Origin: Alphaproteobacteria bacterium
GTDB taxonomy: Bacteria; Pseudomonadota; Alphaproteobacteria; Rickettsiales; UBA3002
Direction: 5' to 3'
DNA length: 64,000 nt
NCBI GenBank assembly: GCA_017302575.1
Contig: JAFLDD010000001.1
Coordinates: forward strand, 521,988-585,987
In this document: piece by piece, positions 44,370 to 53,033 of the stretch
Numbering within the stretch: the first letter of the stretch is position 1
How the letters are laid out: each line of letters starts with the position of its first letter
Notes under the pieces: generated by a model
Database searches by the model: none
What the model saw: only the letters and a program-made list of their open reading frames with translations
What the model was told of the DNA's origin: nothing
Program-made: the position numbers and the translations under genes

Positions 44370-45197
44370 ATGATTAATCTTTCATCCATTCTGCCGCCTC
44401 TCACACCAAAAACTTATCCTAAAGTTGGATTGTGTATTTACTGCGATTCAACGCTAAATCTTACCGATGAGCATATAATACCCTATGGCATTGGAGGCAC
44501 TTGGAAAATACCTGATGCCAGTTGCAAATCTTGTGCAAAAATTACCACCTCTTTTGAAAGAACATGTCAGAGAATAATTCTCGGTCCGTTGAGAATGTAT
44601 TACGATATGCCTACGCGCCGTCCTCAAGAGCGCCCAGAAACACTACCTCTAAAAGTCAAACTTACATCTGAATCAGATTGGAGTTATATCCCGATTGAGA
44701 GGGAATCTTATCCTTTTTTGGTTTTATTTCCTCATTATGATTTACCTTTAGTTTTGTCTGACTTGCCTCAAGAAGGTAGGCTTGACTCAGCAACTAAAAA
44801 ATTTTGGATTCGCGGAGCTTTTTTTGAACGCGACATGAACCGATACCTACAAGGGGTAGTGGATAGGTTTAAAATTGCTGCCGTTATGCCTGAAGCTAAA
44901 TTCCAAACACACGAGTTTTCACTTCTATTAAGTAAAATTGCTCATTGCTTTGCATGTGCAGAACTTGGATTGAATGGATTTAAGCCATTCTTAAAGAAAA
45001 TTATAACCAATCAAGATACAACAAAATCAAAATTGTATGTAGGCGACTTGACGAAAGCAGAAGCACCACAACAATCTATGCATGAAGTGTCTTTTTACTC
45101 AGAACATACCAATCGTCCTGATTTAATAGTCGTTCGGATACGACTATTCGCAAAACTAGAAACTCCAACATATTTTGTTGTAGTTGGAGAAAAATAA
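44370..45197 (+). CDS. HNH-like zinc-finger nuclease-type protein
   Basis: About 275 residues. The N-terminal segment CIYCDSTLNLTDEHIIPYGIGGTWKIPDASCKSCAKITTSFE has the paired CxxC and the EHIIP...GG centre of HNH/McrA-type domains. The remaining ~200 residues are unrecognised, with hydrophobic beta-type strands at the C-terminus. The base composition is visibly more AT-rich than the neighbours, suggesting horizontal acquisition. It stands alone: no methylase or partner gene is adjacent. It ends one base before the convergent pheA stop. ATG 44370 is preferred over GTG 44364; no good ribosome-binding site. Confidence 0.65.
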   Translation: MINLSSILPPLTPKTYPKVGLCIYCDSTLNLTDEHIIPYGIGGTWKIPDASCKSCAKITTSFERTCQRIILGPLRMYYDMPTRRPQERPETLPLKVKLTSESDWSYIPIERESYPFLVLFPHYDLPLVLSDLPQEGRLDSATKKFWIRGAFFERDMNRYLQGVVDRFKIAAVMPEAKFQTHEFSLLLSKIAHCFACAELGLNGFKPFLKKIITNQDTTKSKLYVGDLTKAEAPQQSMHEVSFYSEHTNRPDLIVVRIRLFAKLETPTYFVVVGEK

Positions 45198-46061
45198 CTA
45201 CCTATAACGCTCTTTGTCCGCAGGGTACACGCCGAGCACATTCACCTTATGGGTGAAGAAGCCGAGTTCTTCGATAGCGAGTTGCACATGCTTTTGGCTT
45301 GGGTGCCCCTCGAACGTCATGAAGAATTGCGCGGTTTCGCGCAGGCCGCTACCGCGAATGTAGCTTTCGAGTTTAATCATGTTCACGTGGTTGGTGGCAA
45401 AACCACCGAGGCTTTTATAGAGCGCCGCAGGAATGTTGCGCAGGGTGAAAAATAAACTGGTGAGCACCATGCCGTCTTCGGGGTTGGGGTCCACGGGTTC
45501 TTTCGCCATTACGACGAACAACGTCTCGTTATCTTCGGCGTCGTGGATATTCTCGGCCAATTTGTCGAGGCCGTAAAGACCGCCCGCCAGCTCCGAACAA
45601 ATAGCGGCTTTGGTTTTGTCGCCCCACACACCCACATCTTTTGCCGCCGTTGCAGTATTATCATGGATATGGGTTTTGAGTTTATGTGTCGTAATATATT
45701 TGCGGCACTGAAGCAGCCCTTGGTGGTGACTGTAAACATCCGTCACGTTTTCGGCCTTCGCGCCCTTCACCCCATAAAGATGGTGCTGCACCTTCTGGAT
45801 ATGCTCGGCCACGATGTGCAGATTGGTGCGCGGCAGGATATTATGAATTTCGGCCACCCTACCCGCCTGGCTGTTTTCAATCGGGATCATGGCGTATTTC
45901 GCCTTGCCTTCCTCGACTGCTGCGAAGGCTTCCTCGAAGGAATTCAGGGCCATGGTTTGCATATAGGGGTAGTTCTGGCGGCAGGCCAAATCGGCATTGG
46001 CCCCTTCCACACCCATGAAAGCTATCGTATGTTCTGCATCAATTGAGGGCATAGAATTCAT
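45198..46061 (-). CDS. pheA: Prephenate dehydratase
   Basis: 287 residues, monofunctional (no chorismate mutase domain). Catalytic-domain motifs IAFMGVEGANADLACRQ, YAMIPIENSQAGRVAEIHNIL and a Thr-containing NTATAAKDVGVWG region. A C-terminal ACT domain holds the Phe-binding regions (GSGLRETAQFFMTFEGHP). Converts prephenate to phenylpyruvate; inhibition by Phe is likely from the ACT domain. Ribosome-binding site AAGGA is 7 bp before the ATG, and both lie inside the inverted arm of palindromic element copy 2, so translation start may be masked by RNA folding. Confidence 0.93.
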   Translation of the reverse strand: MNSMPSIDAEHTIAFMGVEGANADLACRQNYPYMQTMALNSFEEAFAAVEEGKAKYAMIPIENSQAGRVAEIHNILPRTNLHIVAEHIQKVQHHLYGVKGAKAENVTDVYSHHQGLLQCRKYITTHKLKTHIHDNTATAAKDVGVWGDKTKAAICSELAGGLYGLDKLAENIHDAEDNETLFVVMAKEPVDPNPEDGMVLTSLFFTLRNIPAALYKSLGGFATNHVNMIKLESYIRGSGLRETAQFFMTFEGHPSQKHVQLAIEELGFFTHKVNVLGVYPADKERYR

Positions 46062-46317
46062 AGAATTATCCTTGTTTCACAGCTCAATATTTGACCTTCT
46101 GCTAGGAGCGGACTGCGACGCATAGCCTTAGCATACGCGCAAAGGACGCGACAACGCAAAAGGTCAAATATTCGCTGCCCTAAAGGGTTCGGCACAAAAA
46201 GCCCATTGCGGCGTCGTAAAGCTAGGGTGTATGAATCACTACACCGCGTCGCTTTACTCCTATCACTGGACTTTTTGTGACTCGAACGAAAAAGGCTAAT
46301 TCTATGAAAACTATGCC
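46048..46317. repeat. Covarying palindromic element, copy 2
   Basis: Core orientation is minus strand. Arms 46048-46078 and 46288-46317 are inverted repeats (three mismatches and one bulge over 31 bp). The arm next to pheA contains its ribosome-binding site, ATG and codons 2-5. The core matches copy 1 (16263-16534) in single-stranded blocks (TTCGTTCGAGTCA, AGTGATAGGAG, loop GTGATTCA, CGCAAT, TGCCGAACCC, GAAACAAG) while the helices differ yet remain complementary: A CACAAAAAG/CTTTTTGTG, B GTAAAGC/GCTTTAC, C GGTGTA/TACACC, E AATATTTGACC/GGTCAAATATT. No ORF inside. Confidence 0.85.
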
Positions 46318-46358
46318 TAGACATAAACCCTTCTTATCCTTACATATACCGCACATTT

Positions 46359-46379
46359 CCTAGGCGAATGAGGCCTAGG
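46359..46379. promoter_or_regulatory. Inverted repeat before DAHP synthase gene
   Basis: CCTAGGC and GCCTAGG, 7 bp each with a 7-nt loop, 14 bp upstream of the ATG and abutting the ribosome-binding region. No T-run. It could be a repressor operator or a hairpin that modulates translation. Confidence 0.4.
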
Positions 46380-46393
46380 GCGCAAGGAATTAT

Positions 46394-47782
46394 ATGAGTA
46401 AAGTGACGAACATCGCCGAAAAAGCCAGCCAAGCCCCTGATTGGAGCATTGATAGCTGGAGAGCCAAGCCTATCAAGCAGCAGCCCGACTATAAGGACGC
46501 GGATGCGCTGGCGCGGGTCGAGAAGCAGCTCATGACGGTGCCGCCGCTTGTCTCGCTGGAGGAAATTCGTCGTTTGAAGAAAGAACTCGCCTTCGCGGTC
46601 GATGGTCGTGCCTTCTTGCTGCAAGGCGGTGATTGCGCCGAGTCGTTCGCCGAGTTTTCGGAGAAGAATCTCAACAACTTCTTCCGAGTGCTGATTCAAA
46701 TGACCATCGCGCTGATGTATGGCGCGGGTTCACCCGTTATTAAAGTGGGGCGCATTGCGGGCCAGTTCTCCAAGCCGCGCTCGGAAGGTATCGAAAGCAA
46801 AAACGGGCAAGACTTGCCAAGCTACCGTGGCGACATGGTCAATGGCATGGAGTTTGACGCAGCGCAGCGCGTGGCTGACCCAGATCGCTTATTGCAAGTC
46901 TATTATCAATCGGCGGCGACGCTGAACTTCCTGCGCTCGCTGGCGCGTTCGGGTTACGCGGCGTTGAACAGAGTGTCAAAATGGAATGCGGACTTCGTTT
47001 CGGGTTCGCCGCAAGGTCGCCACTTCGCAGACGTTGTGCAGCGCATCAATGACTGTCTCGACTTTATTACCGCAACGGGTTTGCAACTCGATACGAGCGA
47101 AGAACTTTCCGAGGCGCGTTTCTATACGTCACATGAAGCACTGCTGCTTGGCTATGAGGCCGGCCTCACCCGTCGTGATAAAGACACGGGCGAGCATTAT
47201 GTTGGCTCCGCGCACATGCTTTGGATTGGTGATCGCACCCGCGACCCAAACGAGGCGCATGTGGAATTCCTGCGCGGTGTTGCTAACCCTATTGGCTGCA
47301 AAGTCGGCCCAAGCATGACGCGCGATGATTTGTTGAAAGTGTGCGACACGCTTAATCCGAATAACGAGTCTGGTCGCCTCACGCTGATTTCACGCATGGG
47401 CACTGGCAAGGTCGAAGAAAAACTTCCGCCGCTCGTGCGCGCATTGAAAGAAGAAGGCCGCAATGTGGTTTGGTCGTGTGACCCCATGCATGGCAACACC
47501 ATCAAATCACCCAACGGTTACAAAACACGCAAGTTCACCGATATCTTAGGTGAAGTGCGTAAGTTCTTCGCAATTCATGCGGGCGAAGGCACACATGGTT
47601 CGGGTGTGCATTTTGAAATGACGGGTCAAGACGTCACGGAATGTTTAGGTGGTGCGCAAGCCATTAGCGAACTGGATTTGTCGAATCGCTACCATACGCA
47701 TTGCGATCCACGCCTTAACGCGTCGCAGTCGCTTGAGCTTGCATTCTTGATTGCTGAGTTATTGAAAAAGCAATCCGCCTAA
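46394..47782 (+). CDS. Class II 3-deoxy-7-phosphoheptulonate synthase
   Basis: 462 residues, plant/mycobacterial-type (class II) DAHP synthase. WSIDSWRAKPIKQQPDY at the N-terminus, LLQGGDCAESFAEF with the metal Cys, RVGRIAGQFSKPRSE-type phosphate loop, SRMGTGKVEEKLPPLVRAL, VVWSCDPMHGNTI and HFEMTGQDVTECLGGAQ. First step of the shikimate pathway; together with aroA and pheA in this window it belongs to aromatic amino-acid synthesis. Divergent from pheA across the palindromic element. CGCAAGGAATTAT precedes the start. Confidence 0.95.
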   Translation: MSKVTNIAEKASQAPDWSIDSWRAKPIKQQPDYKDADALARVEKQLMTVPPLVSLEEIRRLKKELAFAVDGRAFLLQGGDCAESFAEFSEKNLNNFFRVLIQMTIALMYGAGSPVIKVGRIAGQFSKPRSEGIESKNGQDLPSYRGDMVNGMEFDAAQRVADPDRLLQVYYQSAATLNFLRSLARSGYAALNRVSKWNADFVSGSPQGRHFADVVQRINDCLDFITATGLQLDTSEELSEARFYTSHEALLLGYEAGLTRRDKDTGEHYVGSAHMLWIGDRTRDPNEAHVEFLRGVANPIGCKVGPSMTRDDLLKVCDTLNPNNESGRLTLISRMGTGKVEEKLPPLVRALKEEGRNVVWSCDPMHGNTIKSPNGYKTRKFTDILGEVRKFFAIHAGEGTHGSGVHFEMTGQDVTECLGGAQAISELDLSNRYHTHCDPRLNASQSLELAFLIAELLKKQSA

Positions 47783-48630
47783 CGCGACCATGATTCCAGT
47801 TTTTCGATACGCTTATGCAATTTCGGGTGCGTAAATTGTGACAGCAGTTTGGTAAACCAATCTTGCGCCTGCGCTGCTTCTCTCACTTCTGGGGTCACCC
47901 TTTGTTGCATGCCGCTTGCATACATTTTCAATGCCCGCGCTAGCGGCTTACCATCCCCCATCAACTCGGCGCTGATTCGGTCTGCGCGAAATTCTACACG
48001 GCGATGCATTAAAGCAAACGCGCCAACACCAATGGCACCACCAAGCAACCCGCCCGCTACATATTTTGCGACCGTGCCAATCGATTCCATGACGGGGGAA
48101 TCATCTTCTTCTGGTTTTGTCAGCCGATCCATTTCTGCGGCTTGTTCGCTCTTCATTTGTTCGGGCGTTAGATTCTCTTTACTTTTCTCTTTCATATGGC
48201 GATCGATCAGATCGTAAAGCACTACGCCAGCGAAGCCTGCCAATATTCCGATTTGCGGAGACATGCGCATAGGAAGAATTCGGTGCAGCTTTGTATCTTG
48301 TGATTTGAAGTGGCCAATTTCATGAGCGATGACCGCCTTGATCTCATCACTTACTTCTAGTGCTTCAAGATTATGGTGCCCCATAATCTCTAGAAAGCCT
48401 CACCCCAACAATAAGTGCTTTCGAGCCGGCTCTGAAGCAGCAGCAATATGATTCATTGTAAATTGGTGATACGCATTCCCTGTGCCACTACCATCAAGCA
48501 AGAATATCTTGGGCATTTCTACGCCAGCTTTTTTGCACAGCTCAGTGACAGCATCATATATTCCAGGCGCATGCGCTCGCGTAATCTCGATATTGCCTTT
48601 GAACTTTATGTTTGCTGATGGATCCGACAT
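47779..48630 (-). pseudogene. M48-family metalloprotease interrupted by an in-frame TGA
   Basis: Codons from ATG 48630 run to TGA at 48400-48402 and continue in the same frame through GGC-TTT-CTA-GAG-ATT-ATG to a stop at 47779. Together they make one HtpX/M48-like protein of about 283 codons. The N-terminal part has EMPKIFLLDGSGTGNAYHQFTMNH; the rest has the zinc motif AHEIGHF, two hydrophobic segments (ILAGFAGVVLYDLI; YVAGGLLGGAIGVGAFALM) and the third ligand in EFRADRISAELMG. A single nonsense change, read-through, or two-chain expression (restart at ATG 48384) are possible. The 3' end overlaps the DAHP synthase stop convergently. Confidence 0.75.
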
Positions 48631-48636
48631 CCGTAG

Positions 48637-48682
48637 ATTATATCAAATGCGCGCTTCACGTTTTGTGAAGATTGTGTGACAG
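48637..48682 (-). promoter_or_regulatory. PhoB/OmpR-type direct-repeat promoter with consensus -10
   Basis: Minus strand: CTGTCAC and TCTTCAC 11 bp apart (48665-48682), a third degenerate half-site (48654-48660), then TATAAT (48637-48642) after 11 bp. Same 18-bp operator sequence as at 21620-21637. It drives the interrupted M48 protease gene. Confidence 0.6.
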
Positions 48683-48867
48683 CACATACTAGTGATTGTT
48701 GTTTGTGATGCATCGCACATCAACATCTATGTTGCATCGTTGCAACGAATCAAAAGACACATGCAAAAAAATCATACGCAAAATGTTCTAACTGCATTTC
48801 GTTCATAGAATTTTAACCACCTCACGCGTATAGAGGAGTTGTTGTTAACTTTTTTATGGAGATTACC

Positions 48868-49002
48868 ATGGCTGTTAAGAAAAAAGCTGCTAAGAAGACC
48901 ACTGCAAAGAAGAAGCCTGCTGCGAAAAAGAAAACCGTAGCTAAAAAATCGGCTTCGAAAGTAGTTAAGTCGAAAAAGAAAGTAGCTAAGAAGAAGAAAT
49001 AA
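48868..49002 (+). CDS. Histone-H1-like Lys/Ala-rich peptide, 44 aa
   Basis: 44 codons from ATG 48868, with GGAG at 6 bp upstream: MAVKKKAAKKTTAKKKPAAK, continuing with KKK/AKK repeats to the TAA. Roughly half the residues are Lys, the rest mostly Ala/Val/Ser/Thr. This resembles the tails of bacterial H1-like proteins (HctB/AlgP/PhaF) and suggests nonspecific DNA or RNA binding. A strong terminator follows directly, so it is a monocistronic, probably abundant, transcript. The 230 bp upstream contain TA/CA-rich palindromes (GATGCATC, CGTTGCAACG) but no unambiguous promoter; TAGAAT near 48816 is a -10 candidate. Confidence 0.85.
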   Translation: MAVKKKAAKKTTAKKKPAAKKKTVAKKSASKVVKSKKKVAKKKK

Positions 49003-49025
49003 CTTCTTCTCTACTTCTAGAGATG

Positions 49026-49052
49026 AAAGGGCGCTCAATGAGCGCCCTTTTT
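49026..49052 (+). terminator. Intrinsic terminator of the H1-like gene
   Basis: Perfect 10-bp stem AAAGGGCGCT / AGCGCCCTTT, loop CAATG, and a T-run, 23 bp after the stop. Confidence 0.9.
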
Positions 49053-49059
49053 GTTTGTT

Positions 49060-49093
49060 TTGTCATCAGACTGTCACATTCTTAGTTTATATT
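49060..49093 (+). promoter_or_regulatory. PhoB/OmpR-type direct-repeat promoter
   Basis: TTGTCAT (49060) and CTGTCAC (49071), 11 bp apart, and TATATT (49088) starting 10 bp later: the canonical Pho-box promoter layout. It sits right behind the preceding terminator and drives the 93-residue orphan at 49123. Confidence 0.65.
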
Positions 49094-49122
49094 TTCTTCA
49101 ACATTCAATTGAGGAGAAGCAT

Positions 49123-49404
49123 ATGAGCGCCGAAAAAACACCTTTGAACCAAGAAACCGCAGAAAGAGTTCTGACCAACGTTGAAGTCACTGTGAATGCA
49201 GACGGATCATTCCGTATTACCACAGATGCACCCGTGGACCTTACTTTTTTGACGCCTTGCAACACAGAATCTCAGCAACTGTCCTCAAACCTTACTGCTG
49301 AAGGCGCTATCGGGTTCACTGCAAATATTGATGGAGAGGAAGTCGGCATAGCATTACCGTCTGGGTCACGCATGACGACATCATCAGGACCTGGCTGCCC
49401 TTAG
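49123..49404 (+). CDS. Small hypothetical protein, 93 aa
   Basis: ATG 49123 follows GAGGAGAAGCAT; longer in-frame starts would run into the promoter. Sequence is beta-rich (VEVTVNADGSFRITTDAPVDLTFLTPC) with two Cys, one near the C-terminus (SSGPGCP). No signal peptide and no known family. Confidence 0.75.
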   Translation: MSAEKTPLNQETAERVLTNVEVTVNADGSFRITTDAPVDLTFLTPCNTESQQLSSNLTAEGAIGFTANIDGEEVGIALPSGSRMTTSSGPGCP

Positions 49405-49431
49405 TAATCATTTAATCTGGCATAAAGTCAT

Positions 49432-49470
49432 AAAAAAAAGGGGTGCTGAAATTTCAGCACCCCTTTTGTT
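49432..49470. terminator. Bidirectional terminator between the 93-aa gene and pnp
   Basis: Perfect 32-bp palindrome, 49436-49467 (half AAAAGGGGTGCTGAAA). A TTTTG follows on the plus strand and eight T on the minus strand, so it can end both the plus-strand orphan and the minus-strand pnp message. Confidence 0.9.
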
Positions 49471-49486
49471 TCGTCTAACGTAAAGA

Positions 49487-51640
49487 CTATTCGCCGCCTT
49501 GCTTCTTGCGACGCATGGTCTTGCCTGACATTTCGTACTGATCCGACATGTCTTCGCCCGTTGTCTGATCCACTACTTTCATCGAGAGGCGAACTTTGCC
49601 GCGCTCATCGATATCCAGTACTTTCACTTTCACGCTTTGGCCTTCTGAAACAACATCGCTTACTTTTTCAACACGATGGTCAGCCATCTCGCTTACGTGC
49701 ACGAGACCGTCTTGACCGCCGATGAAATTCACGAATGCACCAAAGTCAACGATGCGTACCACTTTACCATCGTAGATTTTGCCCACTTCAGCTTCCGCTA
49801 CGATGAACTGAATCCATTCCAGCGCTGCTTTGCCAGATTCGCCAGTCGTTGCGAAGATGTTGATGGTACCATCATCTGCAATGTCGATTTTTGCGCCAGT
49901 GGTTTCAGTGATTTCGCGAATCACTTTACCGCCTGAGCCAATCACTTCACGGATTTTGTCTTTGCTAATCTTGATGGTGGTGATGCGTGGTGCACGTGAA
50001 GACATTTCAGTGCGTGGCGCCGTCAATGCCTTGCCCATTTCACCCAAGATATGCGTACGACCCTGTTTCGCTTGGGTCAGTGCTACCTTCATGATCTCCT
50101 CGGTGATGCCTTGGACTTTAATATCCATCTGCAACGAGGTTACGCCGCGCTCAGTACCCGCCACTTTGAAATCCATGTCACCGAGGTGATCTTCATCGCC
50201 CAAGATGTCAGAGAGAACTGCGAATTCTTTGCCTTCAAGAATCAAGCCCATTGCGATACCCGCAATCGGACGCGACAGTGGCACGCCACCATCCATCATC
50301 GCGAGTGAGCTACCGCACACGGTTGCCATCGATGATGAACCGTTCGACTCGGTAATCTCCGAAACGATACGCAGGGTGTATGGGAACTGCTCTTTGCTTG
50401 GAATGAGTGGGCGAACCGCACGCCATGCCAGTTTACCGTGACCGATTTCACGACGGCCAGGCGCACGCAGCATCGTTGCTTCACCAACCGAATATGGTGG
50501 GAAGTTGTAATGCAGCATGAAACGCTCATCGTACGTGCCGTCTACGGCGTCGATCATCTGCTCGTCTTGCGACGTGCCGAGGGTCAATACCACGAGGGCT
50601 TGGGTTTCACCGCGCGTGAACAGTGCAGAACCGTGCGTGCGTGGCAAAATGCCAACTTGGCAGTCAATCTTACGGATATCCGCAAGGCCACGGCCATCGA
50701 TACGGCTTTTCTCTTTCACGATTGCGGTACGAACAATGTCTTGCTCGAGCTTCTTGAGGAGGCCGCCAACTACTTTCTCGCTGGTGGTCTCGTTCACGAA
50801 CTTTTCTTTCACCGCTTTCTTCACTTCATCAATCGCTGCGACGCGCTCTTGCTTCACGGTCTTTTTGTAAGCAGCACGCAAGCCAGCTTCCGCCACTTCT
50901 TTAATGCCAGAAACGAGTTCTGCAGGTTGTTCTGCTTTTTTGAAGTCCCATGGCTCTTTCGCTGCTTCTTCTGCGAACGCAATGATGAGCTCAATGATGG
51001 GTTGGCAATGTTTGTGACCAAACATAACAGCTTCCAACATCTTCTCTTCAGGTAGTTCTTGTGCTTCTGATTCAACCATCAGTACCGAGGTCTTGGTGCC
51101 AGCCATCACTAGATCAAGCGAACTGGTAGCCAGTTGGGTCTTGGTTGGGTTCAATACGAACTGACCATCAATCATACCAACGCGTGCGCCAGCGATTGGG
51201 CCCAAGAATGGTACGCCAGAAATAGCAAGCGCTGCTGAGGTACCAACCATCGCCGCGATATCTGGATCATTCTCAATATCGTGTGACATCACGGTCGCAA
51301 CGACTTGCACTTCGTTATAGAAGCCTTCCGCGAACATTGGGCGGATTGGGCGGTCGATCAGACGTGACGTAAGGGTTTCTTTTTCAGTTGGGCGGCCTTC
51401 GCGCTTAAAGAAGCCACCTGGAATTTTACCTGCCGAATAGGTTTTCTCGGTGTAGTTCACCGTGAGTGGGAAAAAGTCGATATCGGGCTTGGGAGCTTTT
51501 GCGGCGGTCACAGCAACAAGTACCATGGTTTCGCCATAAGTGACCATGACAGCACCATCAGCTTGACGGGCGATACGGCCAGTTTCGAGAGTCAGGGTGC
51601 GACCACCCCATTCAATAGATTTTTTAGTAACGTTGAACAT
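49487..51640 (-). CDS. pnp: Polyribonucleotide nucleotidyltransferase
   Basis: 717 residues. Two RNase PH domains ([52 protein letters not shown]), the PNPase helical domain, KH ([32 protein letters not shown]) and S1 ([33 protein letters not shown]) domains. Phosphorolytic 3'-5' exoribonuclease of the RNA degradosome. ATG 51640 has AAGGA at 8 bp and matches the family start; the in-frame extension to 51709 overlaps leader structure. Follows rpsO, as in most bacteria. Confidence 0.97.
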   Translation of the reverse strand: MFNVTKKSIEWGGRTLTLETGRIARQADGAVMVTYGETMVLVAVTAAKAPKPDIDFFPLTVNYTEKTYSAGKIPGGFFKREGRPTEKETLTSRLIDRPIRPMFAEGFYNEVQVVATVMSHDIENDPDIAAMVGTSAALAISGVPFLGPIAGARVGMIDGQFVLNPTKTQLATSSLDLVMAGTKTSVLMVESEAQELPEEKMLEAVMFGHKHCQPIIELIIAFAEEAAKEPWDFKKAEQPAELVSGIKEVAEAGLRAAYKKTVKQERVAAIDEVKKAVKEKFVNETTSEKVVGGLLKKLEQDIVRTAIVKEKSRIDGRGLADIRKIDCQVGILPRTHGSALFTRGETQALVVLTLGTSQDEQMIDAVDGTYDERFMLHYNFPPYSVGEATMLRAPGRREIGHGKLAWRAVRPLIPSKEQFPYTLRIVSEITESNGSSSMATVCGSSLAMMDGGVPLSRPIAGIAMGLILEGKEFAVLSDILGDEDHLGDMDFKVAGTERGVTSLQMDIKVQGITEEIMKVALTQAKQGRTHILGEMGKALTAPRTEMSSRAPRITTIKISKDKIREVIGSGGKVIREITETTGAKIDIADDGTINIFATTGESGKAALEWIQFIVAEAEVGKIYDGKVVRIVDFGAFVNFIGGQDGLVHVSEMADHRVEKVSDVVSEGQSVKVKVLDIDERGKVRLSMKVVDQTTGEDMSDQYEMSGKTMRRKKQGGE

Positions 51641-51751
51641 TTCGTTCATTCCTTTCTTTCTTCCCCTCTGCCGCCGTGCCAGCCCTATGCCGTACACCTC
51701 ATTCCGCAAATAAAAACGATCTATTCCGCAGTGCCTCAGGCGGGAAGCCTG

Positions 51752-51802
51752 TTCATGTACCGTTTACAGCCGCCCTGCCCGCGCGGTACATGAAGCGCGG
51801 GC
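51752..51802 (-). promoter_or_regulatory. rpsO-pnp intercistronic hairpin with potential pseudoknot
   Basis: On the minus strand GCCCGCGC/GCGCGGGC (51777-51784 with 51795-51802) forms an 8-bp GC stem. Its loop plus one stem base (51784-51794) is exactly complementary over 11 bp to 51752-51762 further downstream. Stem and loop-tail pairing could form an H-type pseudoknot or compete. In E. coli the rpsO-pnp hairpin is an RNase III site in pnp autoregulation; the analogous role here is inference. Confidence 0.6.
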
Positions 51803-51821
51803 AAGACGTATTCTTATCGTG

Positions 51822-52091
51822 TTACTTACGCAGACCGAGTTTGCTGATCAATGCGTTGTAACGTGCGTTGTCTTTCTTCTTGAGATACTCAAGCAATGAA
51901 CGACGACGGCTAACCAACATCAACAAACCACGGCGCGAGTGGTGATCTTTCGCGTGGCCTTTGAAGTGTTCGGTCAGGTTATTGATACGTTCGGTGAGCA
52001 ATGCCACCTGAACTTCTGGTGAACCAGTGTCACCCTTGGTGGTAGCGTATTCTTTAACGACTGCAACTTTGCGTTCAGCAGTGATACTCAT
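51822..52091 (-). CDS. rpsO: 30S ribosomal protein S15
   Basis: 89 residues, standard length. [74 protein letters not shown] matches S15 throughout. Binds 16S rRNA h20-h22. GGAGAAGTCTC precedes the ATG. Between truB and pnp, as is usual. Confidence 0.98.
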   Translation of the reverse strand: MSITAERKVAVVKEYATTKGDTGSPEVQVALLTERINNLTEHFKGHAKDHHSRRGLLMLVSRRRSLLEYLKKKDNARYNALISKLGLRK

Positions 52092-52116
52092 GAGACTTCT
52101 CCATACGACATCGGGT

Positions 52117-53028
52117 TTAAAAAATATTCAGCAACCGCTTCGTTTTAATGACCGTGCCGTCACTTTCCGCGAGTGCCACCAGTTCTTCCTTATAGAGAAG
52201 CCCCATTAAAGGGGTTGGCGGGTGCGGACGTTCAAGCACATGTCCATGGCGAAGCCGTTGCCATTCACTGTCACCTATCGTCACGGCCGGGATGTCGACC
52301 AGCGCGGCGCGGGTGGGCAGCAACCAATCAGGGGTAGCCCCCTCAAAGGTGGCGCCCATATGCGCAGAGTTTTCCAAAAAATCCAGTGAAATCGCCTGTG
52401 CTTCATGGAATGGCCCTACCGATGCGCGGTGCAACAGGCTGATATATCCTTCAGAACCAAGCGCTTGGGCAATATCACGCCCCAAGGAGCGTATATAAGT
52501 GCCCTTGCCCACCAGTGCCTCAAATTCGGCCTCATTAGGCTTGGTAAATCCTTTAAAATCAATAGAATGAACAGTTATTGGACGAGCGTTCAGCGCCACA
52601 TCTTCCCCTGCCCGCGCTAAATCATAGGCGCGCTCGCCGTCCACCTTAATGGCGGAATAGATGGGTGGGGTTTGGAGAATCTCACCCGTGAACTTGGGCA
52701 GTATATTTCGAATATCCGCCTCGGTTGGAATGTGGTTGCTGGTGGCGACGACTTCGCCTTCTGCATCGTCGGTACTGCGGCGTTCGCCAAACATCACACG
52801 GAAACGATAGGTCTTCTTCGCGTCCATCAGCAAGTTGATGCATTTCGTGCCCTCACCAAAGGCGATGGGCAAAATGCCCGTCGCAAGCGGGTCGAGCGTT
52901 CCCGCATGGCCGAGTTTTTTTGCTTTAGTGAGCCACTTCACTTTGTTGACAGCCTGCGCGGATGTCATGCCAATGGGCTTATAGAGATTCAGCCAGCCAG
53001 TGATGTTATTTTTGGCGCCCACTAACAA
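52117..53028 (-). CDS. truB: tRNA pseudouridine-55 synthase
   Basis: 303 residues. Catalytic Asp in [45 protein letters not shown] and [17 protein letters not shown] are TruB motifs; the C-terminal PUA-like part includes [14 protein letters not shown]. Makes pseudouridine 55 in the tRNA T-loop. Separated from rbfA, its usual neighbour, by a small orphan membrane gene. Confidence 0.96.
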   Translation of the reverse strand: MLVGAKNNITGWLNLYKPIGMTSAQAVNKVKWLTKAKKLGHAGTLDPLATGILPIAFGEGTKCINLLMDAKKTYRFRVMFGERRSTDDAEGEVVATSNHIPTEADIRNILPKFTGEILQTPPIYSAIKVDGERAYDLARAGEDVALNARPITVHSIDFKGFTKPNEAEFEALVGKGTYIRSLGRDIAQALGSEGYISLLHRASVGPFHEAQAISLDFLENSAHMGATFEGATPDWLLPTRAALVDIPAVTIGDSEWQRLRHGHVLERPHPPTPLMGLLYKEELVALAESDGTVIKTKRLLNIF

Positions 53029-53033
53029 TGCAT

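Noticed and set aside
48400..48402. Selenocysteine or UGA-as-Trp recoding in the M48 gene
   Set aside because: Other genes in the window end normally at TGA, and no SECIS-like hairpin was evident right after the codon; a nonsense change is simpler.
50438..51055. 205-codon plus-strand ORF across pnp
   Set aside because: Antisense shadow of pnp with no ribosome-binding site.
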